A stretch of DNA of 64,000 bases from Christensenella sp. UBA7588 (GCA_002478945.1 DLKM01000028.1:129196-193195), one strand, 5' to 3'; numbered from the stretch's first letter, positions 49,591 through 60,004 are shown. The notes: generated by a model from the letters alone, not told the origin. A program made the numbers and translations.

Positions 49591-52500
49591 ATGAAAATAA
49601 TCACATCAAATTCGTCCGAGGGCGCATACCTCGGCGTAATCAAACAACTGAGCGCAAACCTCGACGGCAATTCTCAAAACGTCGTTATTGCTCCCGACAG
49701 ATATACCGCGTCGGTGGAGAGACGGCTCATATCCTCGCTCGACAGAGAGAGTACTTTCGGCATAGAAGTTATGTCGTTTACGCGTCTTGCCAACAAACTT
49801 ATCGGCAACGACATCAAAAAATGCCTTACGCCGGAAGGCTCGGTTATGCTAATCGGAAAAGTAATCGCGGACCTTAGAGACGAACTCGTATATTACAAAA
49901 AAGTTGCGATGACGGAAGGTTTTGCAAGCGAATTGTACGCGGCGTTGACGGCGGTGCGAAACAGCGGAGTATCTTCTGCAGATTTGCTGAAAGCGTCCGA
50001 AAAATCCAACGCTTCGCTCAAAGCAAAGGCAAAAGACGTGGCGTTGATATACGACGGATACCTCAAAGCGCTCGAGGGCAAGCACAGCGACTCGTCAACG
50101 AGACTTTACGCCCTTGCAAAGTACATCGAAGAAAATCCGTCCTGCGTCGCTACGACAAACTTTTATTGCACGGATATTTACGATTTTTCCGCGCCCGAAA
50201 CGCAGATAATCGCAGGACTTGCGAAACACGCGTTGTCGCTGACCATAGGTATAACGAGCGGTTACGACAACCCGAACAAGCGAATTTATCCCGATTACGT
50301 GGCAAAAAAACTTGCGAATCTTTGCAAAGACAACGTGATTTTCCAAAGAAACGACGTGTCGCTTTGTCCGCAGGCGCAAGCCGTGTCCTCAAAACTTTTT
50401 TCATACGTCGATACCGACGCCGAGGACAGAACCGAAAACGATGGCAAAGTCGTCTTGAGAGTCGCAAAGGACAGACGAGACGAAGTGACCGCGCTTGTGT
50501 GCGACGTGGTTTCGGCGGTAAGAGAGGGCGCAAGATACAAGGACTTCGAGGTTTACGCAAGCGACATCGACGCATACGAAGCCGAGCTTAAATCCGCGTT
50601 TGAAAAATACGACGTTCCGTATTTCTTGGACAAAAAGGAGTTGCTCTCGGAGCAGGCAAGAGCAAGATATATTCTTCAAGCCATAGCGTGCGCAAGAAGC
50701 AATTTCAGGCTCAGAGAAGTGCTTGATTTTGCCAAAAATCCGCTGTTTTTCGCAAGACTCGAGGGCGGTATCGAAGAAGTGTTTTTGTTTGAAAACTATT
50801 GCCTGAAATACAATATCGAGTACGTTCCGACAAAAACGGAAAGCGAATTCAATCGTCGTATCGACGATAAGTATTTTGTCAAAAACAATCAAAAAGCCAA
50901 CTTAATCTATGCAAAATGCAATGATAAAACGGTCGTTTTGGACAATTCCGAAGAAAACGTCATACCCGAAAGGGTGCGCAAAGCACTTATAAACGCGCTC
51001 TTGCCGTTTTTGAAAATCAAAACCGCAAACATAAAGACTTTCGTGCTTGCTTCTCGAACCGCTCTCGACGAATCGCAATCTTACTACGCTCGCTACGTCG
51101 ACGAGTTGTCCGCGTACGGAGAATACTATAAAAAGGTTGCCGAGCAGGTGGACGACAAAATAAACGCGGTGCTTGACGAGATAGAAAACGTTCTCGATTA
51201 CGACACGGATATTACGGGATTCGAGAGTGTGTTCAAGTCTATGCTCAAGACGCTCAAGATTGCGCTTGTGCCGACCTATCTCGACTGCGTGTTCGTCGGA
51301 GACGCGGACAGCAGATTCTCGGGCAACGGAAACATATACGTTCTTGGGGCGAACAGCGGAAAACTGCCGAAAGCAAGCACGGGCGGCACAGTTATCACGC
51401 CAAAAGACGAGGAAACGTTGTGCGCTTTGGGAGTGGATATATTCCCGTCCGAACGACAAAAAGTGCTTACGGATATGTACGCCGTTTGCGACCTTATGAA
51501 AAAGCCTCTCGGCAAACTCGTCGTAAGTTACAGCGAAAGCGGAGACGGCGGAGCGTTGCGCCCGTCCACGGTTATATTCGAACTCAAAAATATGTTGTGC
51601 GAAAACGGTAGACCTCTCGATATACAGAGAGTCGATTTCGAGCATTTTCACACGCTCGACGGTTACGACGACAAAAAAATATCCGCGCTGTTTTCCACTC
51701 GCAAAGGGTGTCGCGACGAGGTTATGCGCAATCTGCTTTCCGAAAGAGCGGACGCAAACAACGGCTCGATTTTTGCGGCGGCAAATCTGTTCGTAGACGA
51801 CGCGGACAAGGAAAAAATGAATAATGCAAAACGCTGTCCCGAGCGCATAAGCGTTGACGGAGGGGCGTATTTCGAAGGCAGTACGAGCGTAAGCAGGCTC
51901 GAGACGTTTTACGGCTGCCCGTACGCTCACTATTTCAATTACGTTCTTTCGCTCAGAAAGCGCAAGGACGGCAAATTCGAAGGCACGGAAAACGGCACGA
52001 TTTTGCACTACGTCCTCGAAAAGTTCTTCAAGGACGTGCGAGACGGCAACGTAAAAGACGGAGACGATTTGCAGTCGCTTGCCTACGGGTATTTTGCCGA
52101 CGCCGTAAAGGAAAACGGATTTGAAGTGTTGCTTGAAAAAGCCGATACGGGCAGATTGCTTTTGCGAGTGCGAGACGAGGGCGCGAAACTCGTCAAGGAC
52201 CTGTACGAAGTGCAAAAACGCTCTGCGTTCCGTCCGTACTTGCTCGAAGCGAAAATCGGAGAGGGCGAAATACAGCCGATGTCTCTGAATTTGGGAGAGA
52301 AAAAAGTGCGGCTAAAAGGCACTATCGACAGGGTGGACGTGCTTGACGATAAATTTATCGTCATCGATTACAAGACGTACAAGAGTGCGGATTTGTCGCT
52401 CAAGGAACTGTATTGCGGACAAAAAATTCAGCTTTACGTTTATATGCGCGCGGTTGAAAAAAGCACGGGAAAAACTCCGTGCGGAGTGTTTTATTTCCCG

Positions 52501-52902
52501 ATATTCGCGGGATTTACCGACGAGGACGGCACGAGGTACAAGTATAAAGGTCAGGCTTCGGACAGCACGGAGACTCTTGCTTTTATCGATTCGCTTGTAA
52601 AAGACAATCCGCAAAGCGCAATCGTGCCTTGCAAAAAGGACAGGAAAGGCGAACTCAATAAAGACGTGCATCTCAACAACAAACAATTCGATTTGCTCGG
52701 AGATTACGCCGTAAACGTGGCAACAAAAGGCGCGACGCAGATTGCGTCGGGATATATAAAACCGTCTCCGATAAAAGACAAATGCAAGAGATGCGATTAT
52801 GCGAGCATCTGCGCATACAAGGAAAAATTCGAGAGAAAACCGCCCAAAGTCAAGGGCATCGAGTGTTTTGAAGAACAGGAGGACAAAGACGATGAACGAT
52901 AA
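49591..52902 (+). CDS. addB: ATP-dependent nuclease subunit B (AddB)
   Basis: 1103 residues from ATG 49591. AddB is the helicase-like, nuclease partner of AddA in double-strand break processing. Visible: N-terminal region VVIAPDRYTASVERRLISSL (family form P.R.T...E..), a central non-functional helicase-like core, and a C-terminal RecB-type nuclease with LKGTIDRVDVLDDKFIVIDYKTYK. The iron-sulfur cluster ligands are Cys in FYGCPYAHYF (near 783) and the terminal CKRCDYASIC. No ribosome site; promoter directly upstream. The 3' end overlaps addA by 11 bases. Confidence 0.94.
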   Translation: MKIITSNSSEGAYLGVIKQLSANLDGNSQNVVIAPDRYTASVERRLISSLDRESTFGIEVMSFTRLANKLIGNDIKKCLTPEGSVMLIGKVIADLRDELVYYKKVAMTEGFASELYAALTAVRNSGVSSADLLKASEKSNASLKAKAKDVALIYDGYLKALEGKHSDSSTRLYALAKYIEENPSCVATTNFYCTDIYDFSAPETQIIAGLAKHALSLTIGITSGYDNPNKRIYPDYVAKKLANLCKDNVIFQRNDVSLCPQAQAVSSKLFSYVDTDAEDRTENDGKVVLRVAKDRRDEVTALVCDVVSAVREGARYKDFEVYASDIDAYEAELKSAFEKYDVPYFLDKKELLSEQARARYILQAIACARSNFRLREVLDFAKNPLFFARLEGGIEEVFLFENYCLKYNIEYVPTKTESEFNRRIDDKYFVKNNQKANLIYAKCNDKTVVLDNSEENVIPERVRKALINALLPFLKIKTANIKTFVLASRTALDESQSYYARYVDELSAYGEYYKKVAEQVDDKINAVLDEIENVLDYDTDITGFESVFKSMLKTLKIALVPTYLDCVFVGDADSRFSGNGNIYVLGANSGKLPKASTGGTVITPKDEETLCALGVDIFPSERQKVLTDMYAVCDLMKKPLGKLVVSYSESGDGGALRPSTVIFELKNMLCENGRPLDIQRVDFEHFHTLDGYDDKKISALFSTRKGCRDEVMRNLLSERADANNGSIFAAANLFVDDADKEKMNNAKRCPERISVDGGAYFEGSTSVSRLETFYGCPYAHYFNYVLSLRKRKDGKFEGTENGTILHYVLEKFFKDVRDGNVKDGDDLQSLAYGYFADAVKENGFEVLLEKADTGRLLLRVRDEGAKLVKDLYEVQKRSAFRPYLLEAKIGEGEIQPMSLNLGEKKVRLKGTIDRVDVLDDKFIVIDYKTYKSADLSLKELYCGQKIQLYVYMRAVEKSTGKTPCGVFYFPIFAGFTDEDGTRYKYKGQASDSTETLAFIDSLVKDNPQSAIVPCKKDRKGELNKDVHLNNKQFDLLGDYAVNVATKGATQIASGYIKPSPIKDKCKRCDYASICAYKEKFERKPPKVKGIECFEEQEDKDDER

Positions 52903-55900
52903 AATCGTAACGAGCGGCGCAAGCGAAAAGAGACTTGACGTTTTGCGCGACGAAAACGGAAAACTTCTTCTTACCTCCGACCAGAAAAAAGCGGTGCTTG
53001 AAAAGGGGCGTATTCTCGTATCGGCTTCCGCAGGCTCCGGCAAAACCTCGACGATGGTCAAACGCATCATTCTTATGATTGCGGAGGGTGCGTCGCTCAA
53101 GAATCTGCTGATTCTCGTATACAACAACGCCGCCGCGGACGAACTCAAAGAAAAACTGCATCAGGAACTGTTCAGAGTGGCGTGCGCTTCGAGCGGAGAG
53201 CAAAGAGAGCATTTCAGACGAGAAATTGACGAAATCGCGTTTTGCCATATTTGCACCATACACGCTTTTTGCCAATCGCTGATAAGAGAAAACTTTGACA
53301 AACTCGGATTGTCTCCGACTTTCGAAGTGCTTGACGAGACGGCGCACGCGACGTATATGAACAAAGCGCTCGACAACGTTATCGCAAATTATACGGCAAA
53401 AGGCGACGAAGTTTTTTGTCAACTTATCGACGTGTTTTCGCAGTCGAGGAGAGAGGACAATCTAAAAAGCAATATAATCAAACTTTACAATCTCGTAGAA
53501 ATTCAACCCGATTCCGCCGATTTCCGAAAATGCGTGGACGAGTGTTACGACAATTACGACGACAGTAAGTTTTTCGCTATATTGAAAGAGTATTATACGG
53601 ATTTTTTCAAGAAAGCAAAACTCGCTTTTCAATCCTTGCGAGAGCGAATGATTGCGGTGTGCGCAACCATATCCAAATATATCGACAGCGTAACCAACGA
53701 ATTGTATTTTTGCGACGCGATGCTTAAAGCGGACGACGTAAAACAAATGTGCGCAATAGCCGCCTCGTACGAAAAGGTGCGAGCCGTTATCGGTCAGAAA
53801 GCAACGGACGACGAAAGGACGCTCGTCGGATATGCGAAAGAGTATAACAAACAGTTTGAGGACGTCATAGAAGAACTTGCGTTATTGCACCAAAAGGCAG
53901 GTTTATTGCGTCAATATCACACGCAAAACGGCGTTTTTGTGCGAAAACTCGTCGAAACGGTGTTTGCGTTTTCAAAAGAACTAGCCGCTCTAAAGGCAGC
54001 GGACAACGTGCTTTCGTTTGAAGATTTGCAGCATAAAGCAATGCAGCTTCTCAACGAGGACGATTCGCTAAAAGACTCTTTCGACGCGGTTTTCGTAGAC
54101 GAATATCAGGACGTCAATCCGACGCAGGAAGCAATACTCGCAAAACTCGTAAAATGCGAGTGCTTTATGGTGGGAGACGTAAAACAGAGCATTTACGGCT
54201 TCAGATTGGCGGACCCGCAAATCTTTATTTCGAGGCAAAAAAAGTATTCGCAATTCGGAGAAAAAGAGGGACAAAACATCTTTTTCAATCACAATTTCAG
54301 AAGCGCGTACGGAATACTGTCTTTCGTAAACGGAGTGTTTGATTGCGTTATGACTGCGGACAGCGCGGACGTCGATTATAAAAACGAAGCGAGATTCGAG
54401 CTTAAAGACATTCCGCCTGCCGACATCGAAAACGTGTCTCCCGAGGGCTACGTTCAGGTGCATTTGTTTGCAAAGCCAAAAACCGAAAGCAAAATCGCAA
54501 GCGGTCTTTACGACGTCACGGCGCAAGAGGTCGACGAGGACGAGTATAGTTCGCAAGCCGAGGGCAAGTTTATCGCAAACGAAATCAAGACGCTCGTAGG
54601 CAGAGCTAAAGGCGTAGGCGCAAACGGAGAGGGAAAGTATCTCGGATACGGAGATATTGCCGTGCTTTTCCGTTCTCGCTCGACTGGTGCAAAGCAAATT
54701 GTCGAAGTCTTGAAAAAAGAGGGGATTCCCGTCAACGAGGGCGCGTTCGGAAAAACCGCGTCTTTGCCCGAAAGAGAGTTGGTGTCGTTTTTGAGAGTGA
54801 TAGACAATCCTCGTCAGGATATTCCGTTTGCGGGATATTTGCTTTCGTTCTTCGGCGGATACGACGAGCAGGAGGTGGCGCAGATTGCGCTCGAGGACGG
54901 CGTTTGTCTGTACGATAAATTTTTGAAGCGCGCTTGCTCGGACGACGAACTCGCTCGAAAAGCCAAAGCCACGCTGAAAATCGTTGACGATTACAGGCTC
55001 AAACAGAGTTATCGCAATTTGCCCGAACTTCTCAACGGAATCGTTGCGGATTACTGCTACGACGCATACCTTATGAGGTCGGGAGAGGGAGACGTGAACG
55101 GACTCAAGAGCTTTATTTCGCAGTCGGGGGCAAAAGAAGGCGTGACGCTCGGAAAATTCCTCGAAGATTATCTCGAAACGAGCGGAGACGGCTCGGGAAC
55201 GAGCGGCGGAGACAGAGTCGCAATATCCACGTTCCACGGCTATAAAGGACTCGAGAACCCCGTCGTGTTCGTGGCGGACACCGCTTTCGGATTCAATTAC
55301 GAGTCAAGTTCCGGAGATATGATTTCCACGGGTAAGGGGTTGTCAGTCGGCGGTAACGACAAAGGGCTTGTGGGAATGAACGCTTTCGATTTCGAGCAGA
55401 AAACGAAATGCGCCGCAACGCTTTCCAAAGTCGCGGTGTCCAAGTGCATAAAGGACAACCAACTGAAAGAAGAAATCAGGCTGTTTTACGTTGCGCTCAC
55501 GAGAGCCAAGCAACTTATGTATATTACCGCGACCGCAAGCGAAAACAAGTGCGCGTCTTTCGGAGTCGCGCCGAGACTGTGCGGCGCAAGTTGTGACCTC
55601 GACTTTATATCGAACGCGATATTTGACGGCAGTGTGTCGACAACCGTCGTGAAGCACGATTCGGCAAGGGACGAACGGGAAGAAATAAGACGAGACCTGT
55701 TCGTATTCGAACCCGACGAAAAAGCGGTCGAGTGCATAAAACAATCGCAGGCTTTCGTTTATCCGCACAAGGAGGCAACCGAACTTGCAATGAAGTACAG
55801 CGTGTCCGCTCTCGACAGCACGGACAAAGAATCGCTTTGCATTTTCAAGGACGCGGCAAAAAAAGGAAGCGCATATCACAAGGTTATGCAGTATATCGAT

Positions 55901-56359
55901 TACTTTGCTTCGAGCGTAAACGAAGTCGAGGCGGAGATGGACAGAATGGTAAGAGAAAAACTGCTTGACGAACAGGAGCGCGCGCTCGTCGATTCAAAGG
56001 ATATAGCGAGATGTCTTGACAGCGATATTATGGCTATCGCAAGGGAAGCGTCTTTGGCAGGAGCGGGCAAGTGTCTCAGAGAACAGGCGTTTATGATGTA
56101 CAAGCCCGCAAAAGACGTAAGCGAAGATTTTTCGTCGTCGGACAAAGTGCTTGTGCAGGGCGTTGCCGACTTGTTTATCAATCACAAAAAGCGCATAATC
56201 GTGGATTTCAAAAACTCCGCGCTCAAAGACGAACAATCTCTCGAAAAGTACAAAAAGCAACTTTATCTGTACAAATCGGCCATTGAAAGCGCAATCGGTG
56301 CAAAAATCGACAGACTCGTACTTTATTCGTTCAAGACGGGCAAGACTATAGACTTGTAA
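52892..56359 (+). CDS. addA: ATP-dependent helicase/nuclease subunit A (AddA)
   Basis: 1155 residues from ATG 52892, after ACAGGAGGAC. UvrD-like SF1A helicase: Q-motif TSDQKKAV, Walker A SASAGSGKTST (44-53), motif II VFVDEYQDVNP, motif III GDVKQSIYGFR, motif IV region FNHNFRS, motif V ISTFHGYKGLENPVVFV, motif VI FYVALTRAKQ. The C-terminal RecB-like nuclease has GVADLFINHKKRIIVDFKN. With AddB it resects DNA ends to load RecA. A terminator follows at 56465. Confidence 0.96.
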   Translation: MNDKIVTSGASEKRLDVLRDENGKLLLTSDQKKAVLEKGRILVSASAGSGKTSTMVKRIILMIAEGASLKNLLILVYNNAAADELKEKLHQELFRVACASSGEQREHFRREIDEIAFCHICTIHAFCQSLIRENFDKLGLSPTFEVLDETAHATYMNKALDNVIANYTAKGDEVFCQLIDVFSQSRREDNLKSNIIKLYNLVEIQPDSADFRKCVDECYDNYDDSKFFAILKEYYTDFFKKAKLAFQSLRERMIAVCATISKYIDSVTNELYFCDAMLKADDVKQMCAIAASYEKVRAVIGQKATDDERTLVGYAKEYNKQFEDVIEELALLHQKAGLLRQYHTQNGVFVRKLVETVFAFSKELAALKAADNVLSFEDLQHKAMQLLNEDDSLKDSFDAVFVDEYQDVNPTQEAILAKLVKCECFMVGDVKQSIYGFRLADPQIFISRQKKYSQFGEKEGQNIFFNHNFRSAYGILSFVNGVFDCVMTADSADVDYKNEARFELKDIPPADIENVSPEGYVQVHLFAKPKTESKIASGLYDVTAQEVDEDEYSSQAEGKFIANEIKTLVGRAKGVGANGEGKYLGYGDIAVLFRSRSTGAKQIVEVLKKEGIPVNEGAFGKTASLPERELVSFLRVIDNPRQDIPFAGYLLSFFGGYDEQEVAQIALEDGVCLYDKFLKRACSDDELARKAKATLKIVDDYRLKQSYRNLPELLNGIVADYCYDAYLMRSGEGDVNGLKSFISQSGAKEGVTLGKFLEDYLETSGDGSGTSGGDRVAISTFHGYKGLENPVVFVADTAFGFNYESSSGDMISTGKGLSVGGNDKGLVGMNAFDFEQKTKCAATLSKVAVSKCIKDNQLKEEIRLFYVALTRAKQLMYITATASENKCASFGVAPRLCGASCDLDFISNAIFDGSVSTTVVKHDSARDEREEIRRDLFVFEPDEKAVECIKQSQAFVYPHKEATELAMKYSVSALDSTDKESLCIFKDAAKKGSAYHKVMQYIDYFASSVNEVEAEMDRMVREKLLDEQERALVDSKDIARCLDSDIMAIAREASLAGAGKCLREQAFMMYKPAKDVSEDFSSSDKVLVQGVADLFINHKKRIIVDFKNSALKDEQSLEKYKKQLYLYKSAIESAIGAKIDRLVLYSFKTGKTIDL

Positions 56360-56464
56360 AAAAACGCTCCGATAAGCGGTGGCATAACCGAACGAAAGAA
56401 ATCGTTTTTACGGACACGAGTCTATAACAATACGAGCGAATACGCTCTAAAATTCAAACAATCG

Positions 56465-56525
56465 AGCGCAAACGGCGTTTTATCGTGCAAACTTTGCATC
56501 TTTATCCGCCGTTGCGCTTTTTTTT
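56465..56525 (+). terminator. Terminator of addBA
   Basis: AGCGCAAACGGCG / CGCCGTTGCGCT (one bulge) around an inner TGCAAA/TTTGCA hairpin, followed by eight T. Confidence 0.85.
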
Positions 56526-56561
56526 ACGCAAAAAAGTTTTGCATTCTTTTGGGATAATGTC

Positions 56562-56590
56562 TTGATTTTTTTTAATAAACTATGTATAAT
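56562..56590 (+). promoter_or_regulatory. Promoter of the tandem acidic-protein genes
   Basis: TTGATT, 17-base spacer, TATAAT, 30 bases before the GTG start. Confidence 0.7.
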
Positions 56591-56620
56591 CATTAAGATA
56601 CTTATTTGCGGAGGAGTATT

Positions 56621-58858
56621 GTGGAATTTTTGAAAAAAGCATTCACTTGGATTGCGGATTTATCCTCAAAACTGCCGAAGGCGGATTTCAAAATATTTTT
56701 TATCGCAGTCGCTGCGATTATTTTCGGAGTGGGTATTATTTTTGCTTTTACCTACCTCGGCTCCAAGAACTTCAAACTTATCAAAGCAAGTAAGAATATC
56801 CAAAAATATCTCGAAGGCGTAGACGGCATCGACGATGACAACGTCAGCGATTTTACGGCGCGTTGTTTTTCCGCAAAAGCACCGCAACCGTTGCGTGACG
56901 CGTGGGTGCAATACCTCGGAGTGCGTTTCGGTTATCCCAGCGACATCGTCAGCGACAAAAACGTCTACGACAAGATTGTAAAAAAGAACAAAGATTTTCT
57001 TCCTGCTACTTATCTCTGCACGTCGCTTTTGCTCCTTGCGATTTGCGTGTTTTGGGGCTACGGCGTTCTCGATAAGATTTATATCGGCACGGTGCAGTTG
57101 GTATGCCTTGCGATTACGGGATTGATGTTTCTTTTCCTCATCCTTATCAGTCGCGCTCAAACGAAGCAATGTCTCGAAGCGTTCGAGAATATGCAGGAGG
57201 ACCTCGACGCAAAAGTCAATCTTCAGGTCGAGAAAAACTATTCTACCGATTCTTCTCCGCTTGCGGAGCTCGCAGGTATGGTGGAAGAAATCATCGCGCG
57301 CAATACGTCGAAAGCTATCGAAATCGACGAGGAGCAAATTCCCAAAGAGCCTACTCCCATCGAGGCTTTGATACAACAAGAAGAAAACGGAACGGTAGGC
57401 ACGGAGCCTGCGGTTGCGCCTGCAGAACCCGTTGCGGCATCTGCCGATACCGTAGCAACGCCTGCGGAGCCTGCCGCCGAAAATACCGAATCTGTTTCGC
57501 CTCAAGAGCAAACGAACGGAGAGACGCCTGTGGCGGCAGTTGCCGAAAACGCATCGCAAGAAACCGTTGCGCAAGAACAACCCGTAGCACAAGAACCCGT
57601 TGCGCAAACTCCGACAGAGGAGAATACGGCGCAAGAGACGGTCGTGCAGGACGTTCAGCCGCCTCAACAGACGGAGAACGGGCAAAACGAACAACCGTCC
57701 GAGTCCGACAACGACGACGAGTTTATATCGGACGTAAGCCTCGAGGAAGTCAACGTTGAGGGCGAACAGCCTCAGACAACCGACGACGTGCAGGAAAGCG
57801 AAACGCAAGCGGACGATTCGGACGACGAAATTCAAATTCAACTTGACGAAATCGGCGGCATTGACGAGAACTCCGATTCCGAAACTCCCGTTGTAAACGA
57901 CGAGGAAGTCGTTGAGGAAGAAAATACCGAAAGCGTCGATAACGTTGACGAATCAGACGATTTAGGTTTGTCGGAAAGCGTTGAGGAAGTCGAATCCGAC
58001 GAGAGGAGCTTTGACGAACACGAATCCGACAACGAAAGCGGCTACGACGAGTCTTATGACGAAAACGAAAGCGTAGACGAGTCGACCGACGACGTCGACG
58101 AATTCGATTCTCAAAACGACGACGAGTACTCCGACGAAGAATCTAGAGCAGAGAATACCGACGAGGAGCAAAGCGCAGAGGCTTTGGACGACCAAACCGA
58201 CGATGACGAGGACGAATCGTCCGTAGACGACGAGTTTTCTATCGAACGTTATCTCGGAACGGAAAACTCTCTCGAACAATCTCAAAACGGCGACGTCGAC
58301 GAAACCGTCGAAAACGATTCTACGGAATCGCAGGACGTTGACGTCGAATATACCGATTCGGACGATACAGTAGAACAGTTCGCAGAAACGGCAGACGACG
58401 AACCGTCTATTGACGAGCAAATCGAGCCGCAAGAGGAACCGTTTGACGATGCAGAAGAACCTGTGAACGACAACGACGAAGAACCTGCGGAATATGACGA
58501 ATCGACCGACGAAGAATCCGTCGAGAGCGATGACGAAGCGTCCGACGACGAGTATGCGGACGACGCTTGCGACGACGAAAACGACGCCGAGGAGCAAAAC
58601 GAGGACGAAAATACCGAACCCGAGGTGGTGTACGTCGTTGACGGAGACGAGGACGAGGAAGAAATGGTAAAACCCGCAAAACTCGTAAAATTGCCTAATC
58701 TGGTCGATTATATGCTGTCAAAGAATTTGCCCAAAGCAATGAAATTGCAGATTGCGGGAATGCTTATTTCGACTTATAAAAAGTTTGAAAACAGCAAGCA
58801 AGACCGCCAAATCGTGGTGCAATGTCTCACGAAAGTTATGAGAGACTTGCAAAAATAA
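56621..58858 (+). CDS. Membrane protein with long acidic region and conserved C-terminal domain (paralogue 1)
   Basis: 745 residues from GTG 56621, selected because GGAGGAG sits seven bases upstream. One hydrophobic segment is near 25-48 and two more near 130-150 and 158-180. Then comes a huge low-complexity stretch (about 245-665): first Pro/Ala/Glu/Gln-rich, then Asp/Glu/Ser-rich. The last 75 residues are different: EVVYVVDG, VKPAKLVKLPNLVDYML and a helical IVVQCLTKVMRDL end. This C-terminal module is shared with the next gene. No family recognised. Membrane tether plus acidic spacer plus small folded domain suggests a scaffold or envelope-associated adaptor on the cytoplasmic side; this is inference. 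Confidence 0.78.
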   Translation: MEFLKKAFTWIADLSSKLPKADFKIFFIAVAAIIFGVGIIFAFTYLGSKNFKLIKASKNIQKYLEGVDGIDDDNVSDFTARCFSAKAPQPLRDAWVQYLGVRFGYPSDIVSDKNVYDKIVKKNKDFLPATYLCTSLLLLAICVFWGYGVLDKIYIGTVQLVCLAITGLMFLFLILISRAQTKQCLEAFENMQEDLDAKVNLQVEKNYSTDSSPLAELAGMVEEIIARNTSKAIEIDEEQIPKEPTPIEALIQQEENGTVGTEPAVAPAEPVAASADTVATPAEPAAENTESVSPQEQTNGETPVAAVAENASQETVAQEQPVAQEPVAQTPTEENTAQETVVQDVQPPQQTENGQNEQPSESDNDDEFISDVSLEEVNVEGEQPQTTDDVQESETQADDSDDEIQIQLDEIGGIDENSDSETPVVNDEEVVEEENTESVDNVDESDDLGLSESVEEVESDERSFDEHESDNESGYDESYDENESVDESTDDVDEFDSQNDDEYSDEESRAENTDEEQSAEALDDQTDDDEDESSVDDEFSIERYLGTENSLEQSQNGDVDETVENDSTESQDVDVEYTDSDDTVEQFAETADDEPSIDEQIEPQEEPFDDAEEPVNDNDEEPAEYDESTDEESVESDDEASDDEYADDACDDENDAEEQNEDENTEPEVVYVVDGDEDEEEMVKPAKLVKLPNLVDYMLSKNLPKAMKLQIAGMLISTYKKFENSKQDRQIVVQCLTKVMRDLQK

Positions 58859-58927
58859 AAACAAAAGTTCAGTCGGGGGACTTTATGAGCCGACGCTTCA
58901 ATAAATATATATAGAGAGGATTGAAAG

Positions 58928-59899
58928 ATGTTTGGAAAGAAGAAAAAGTTAGCAAAACTCGAACAAGAGAAACGCGAACAAGAACAACGTGAAGCGGAAC
59001 AAGCCTTGGCGTTGGCGGCGCAACAAGCCGAAAGTGAACCCGTTAAAGAAGAAAACGACGGCAAGATTTACGTTGAAAGCGAACTCGTAAACGACGATGA
59101 CGACAACGCGCTTCCCAAAGAGTATGAGGCTATCGCATATATTTTGAAGCAAGAGGAAGGAGAGGACCTTGTCGCGCAACCCGTTGACGACGACGAGGAG
59201 TTGGACTTGCCTTTGGAAGAAGTCGGCGCACTCGAAGAAGTCAAACCTGCAGAGGAAGTCGCACAACCGACAGAGGAAGCGCAAGACGTACAAATCGAAG
59301 ATTTGCCGCTTGAAGAAATAACGGAAGAAGCTCCGACGGAAGAAGTTCAACCGCAAGCGGAAGCCGTTGAAGAAGCGGAAGTCGTCGAAGAAACGGAAGC
59401 CGTCGAAGAAGCGACTTCGGAACAAGAAGCAGACGAACTTGCAGAAAATCAAAAGTGGCTCGAAGAAGCGGAAAGCTCCATAAACGACGAAGCCGACGAG
59501 GCAGTCGAGGACGTTGAAGAAACCGAAGAAGAAGCCGAGCCGTCGGAAGAAGCGGAAACGGTAGACGTGGACGATGCGAGCGAAGCGGAAGAAGTCAATG
59601 ACGAAGCGGAAGAAAGCACTCAAGACGCCGCACAAGACCAATCTGCAAGCGAAGAAGAAGTGGTGTACGTCGTTGACGGTCCGAGCGAGGACGACGACGA
59701 AATCGTCAAACCCGCAAAACTCGTCAAACTTCCCAACCTCGTGGACTATATGCTCGCGCAAAATATGTCCAAACAAATGAAGATAAACATTGCGACTTTG
59801 CTGTTGAGTACGTACAACAAATACAAAGATATTCCGGCAGAGAAGAAGATTGTAATTCAATGTATGGCAAAAGTTATGAGGTCTCTCGTTCAAGGCTGA
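58928..59899 (+). CDS. Soluble acidic protein with the same C-terminal domain (paralogue 2)
   Basis: 323 residues with AGAGAGGAT upstream. Residues 1-40 are a Lys/Glu/Gln-rich helix (MFGKKKKLAKLEQEKREQEQ); 40-245 are Glu/Ala/Val-rich low complexity with repeated E-E-V/A units; 245-323 repeat the module of the preceding protein (EVVYVVDG, VKPAKLVKLPNLVDYML, then MAKVMRSL). There is no membrane segment. Gene order and the shared module suggest that both proteins work together or bind the same partner. No known family. Confidence 0.78.
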   Translation: MFGKKKKLAKLEQEKREQEQREAEQALALAAQQAESEPVKEENDGKIYVESELVNDDDDNALPKEYEAIAYILKQEEGEDLVAQPVDDDEELDLPLEEVGALEEVKPAEEVAQPTEEAQDVQIEDLPLEEITEEAPTEEVQPQAEAVEEAEVVEETEAVEEATSEQEADELAENQKWLEEAESSINDEADEAVEDVEETEEEAEPSEEAETVDVDDASEAEEVNDEAEESTQDAAQDQSASEEEVVYVVDGPSEDDDEIVKPAKLVKLPNLVDYMLAQNMSKQMKINIATLLLSTYNKYKDIPAEKKIVIQCMAKVMRSLVQG

Positions 59900-59933
59900 T
59901 AGAATATCGGTTTTCAAACAATTTTGACAATAG

Positions 59934-59964
59934 AAAAAGCCCGAATACGCATTCGGGCTTTTTT
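59934..59964. terminator. Bidirectional terminator between acidic-protein genes and corA
   Basis: AAAAAGCCCGAAT / ATTCGGGCTTTTTT stem. Confidence 0.9.
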
Positions 59965-60004
59965 GTACGCTATTTATCGTTTTTTCGCTATCTAACGCAA
60001 TATT

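Noticed and set aside
50902..55237. Long minus-strand frames at 50902-52215 and 54068-55237
   Set aside because: Antisense to addB and addA, which carry complete family motifs.
56666..59917. Minus-strand frames rich in Arg, Leu, Phe and Val opposite the acidic genes
   Set aside because: They are the reverse of GAA/GAC-rich low-complexity coding sequence; the plus-strand genes have good ribosome sites and a promoter.
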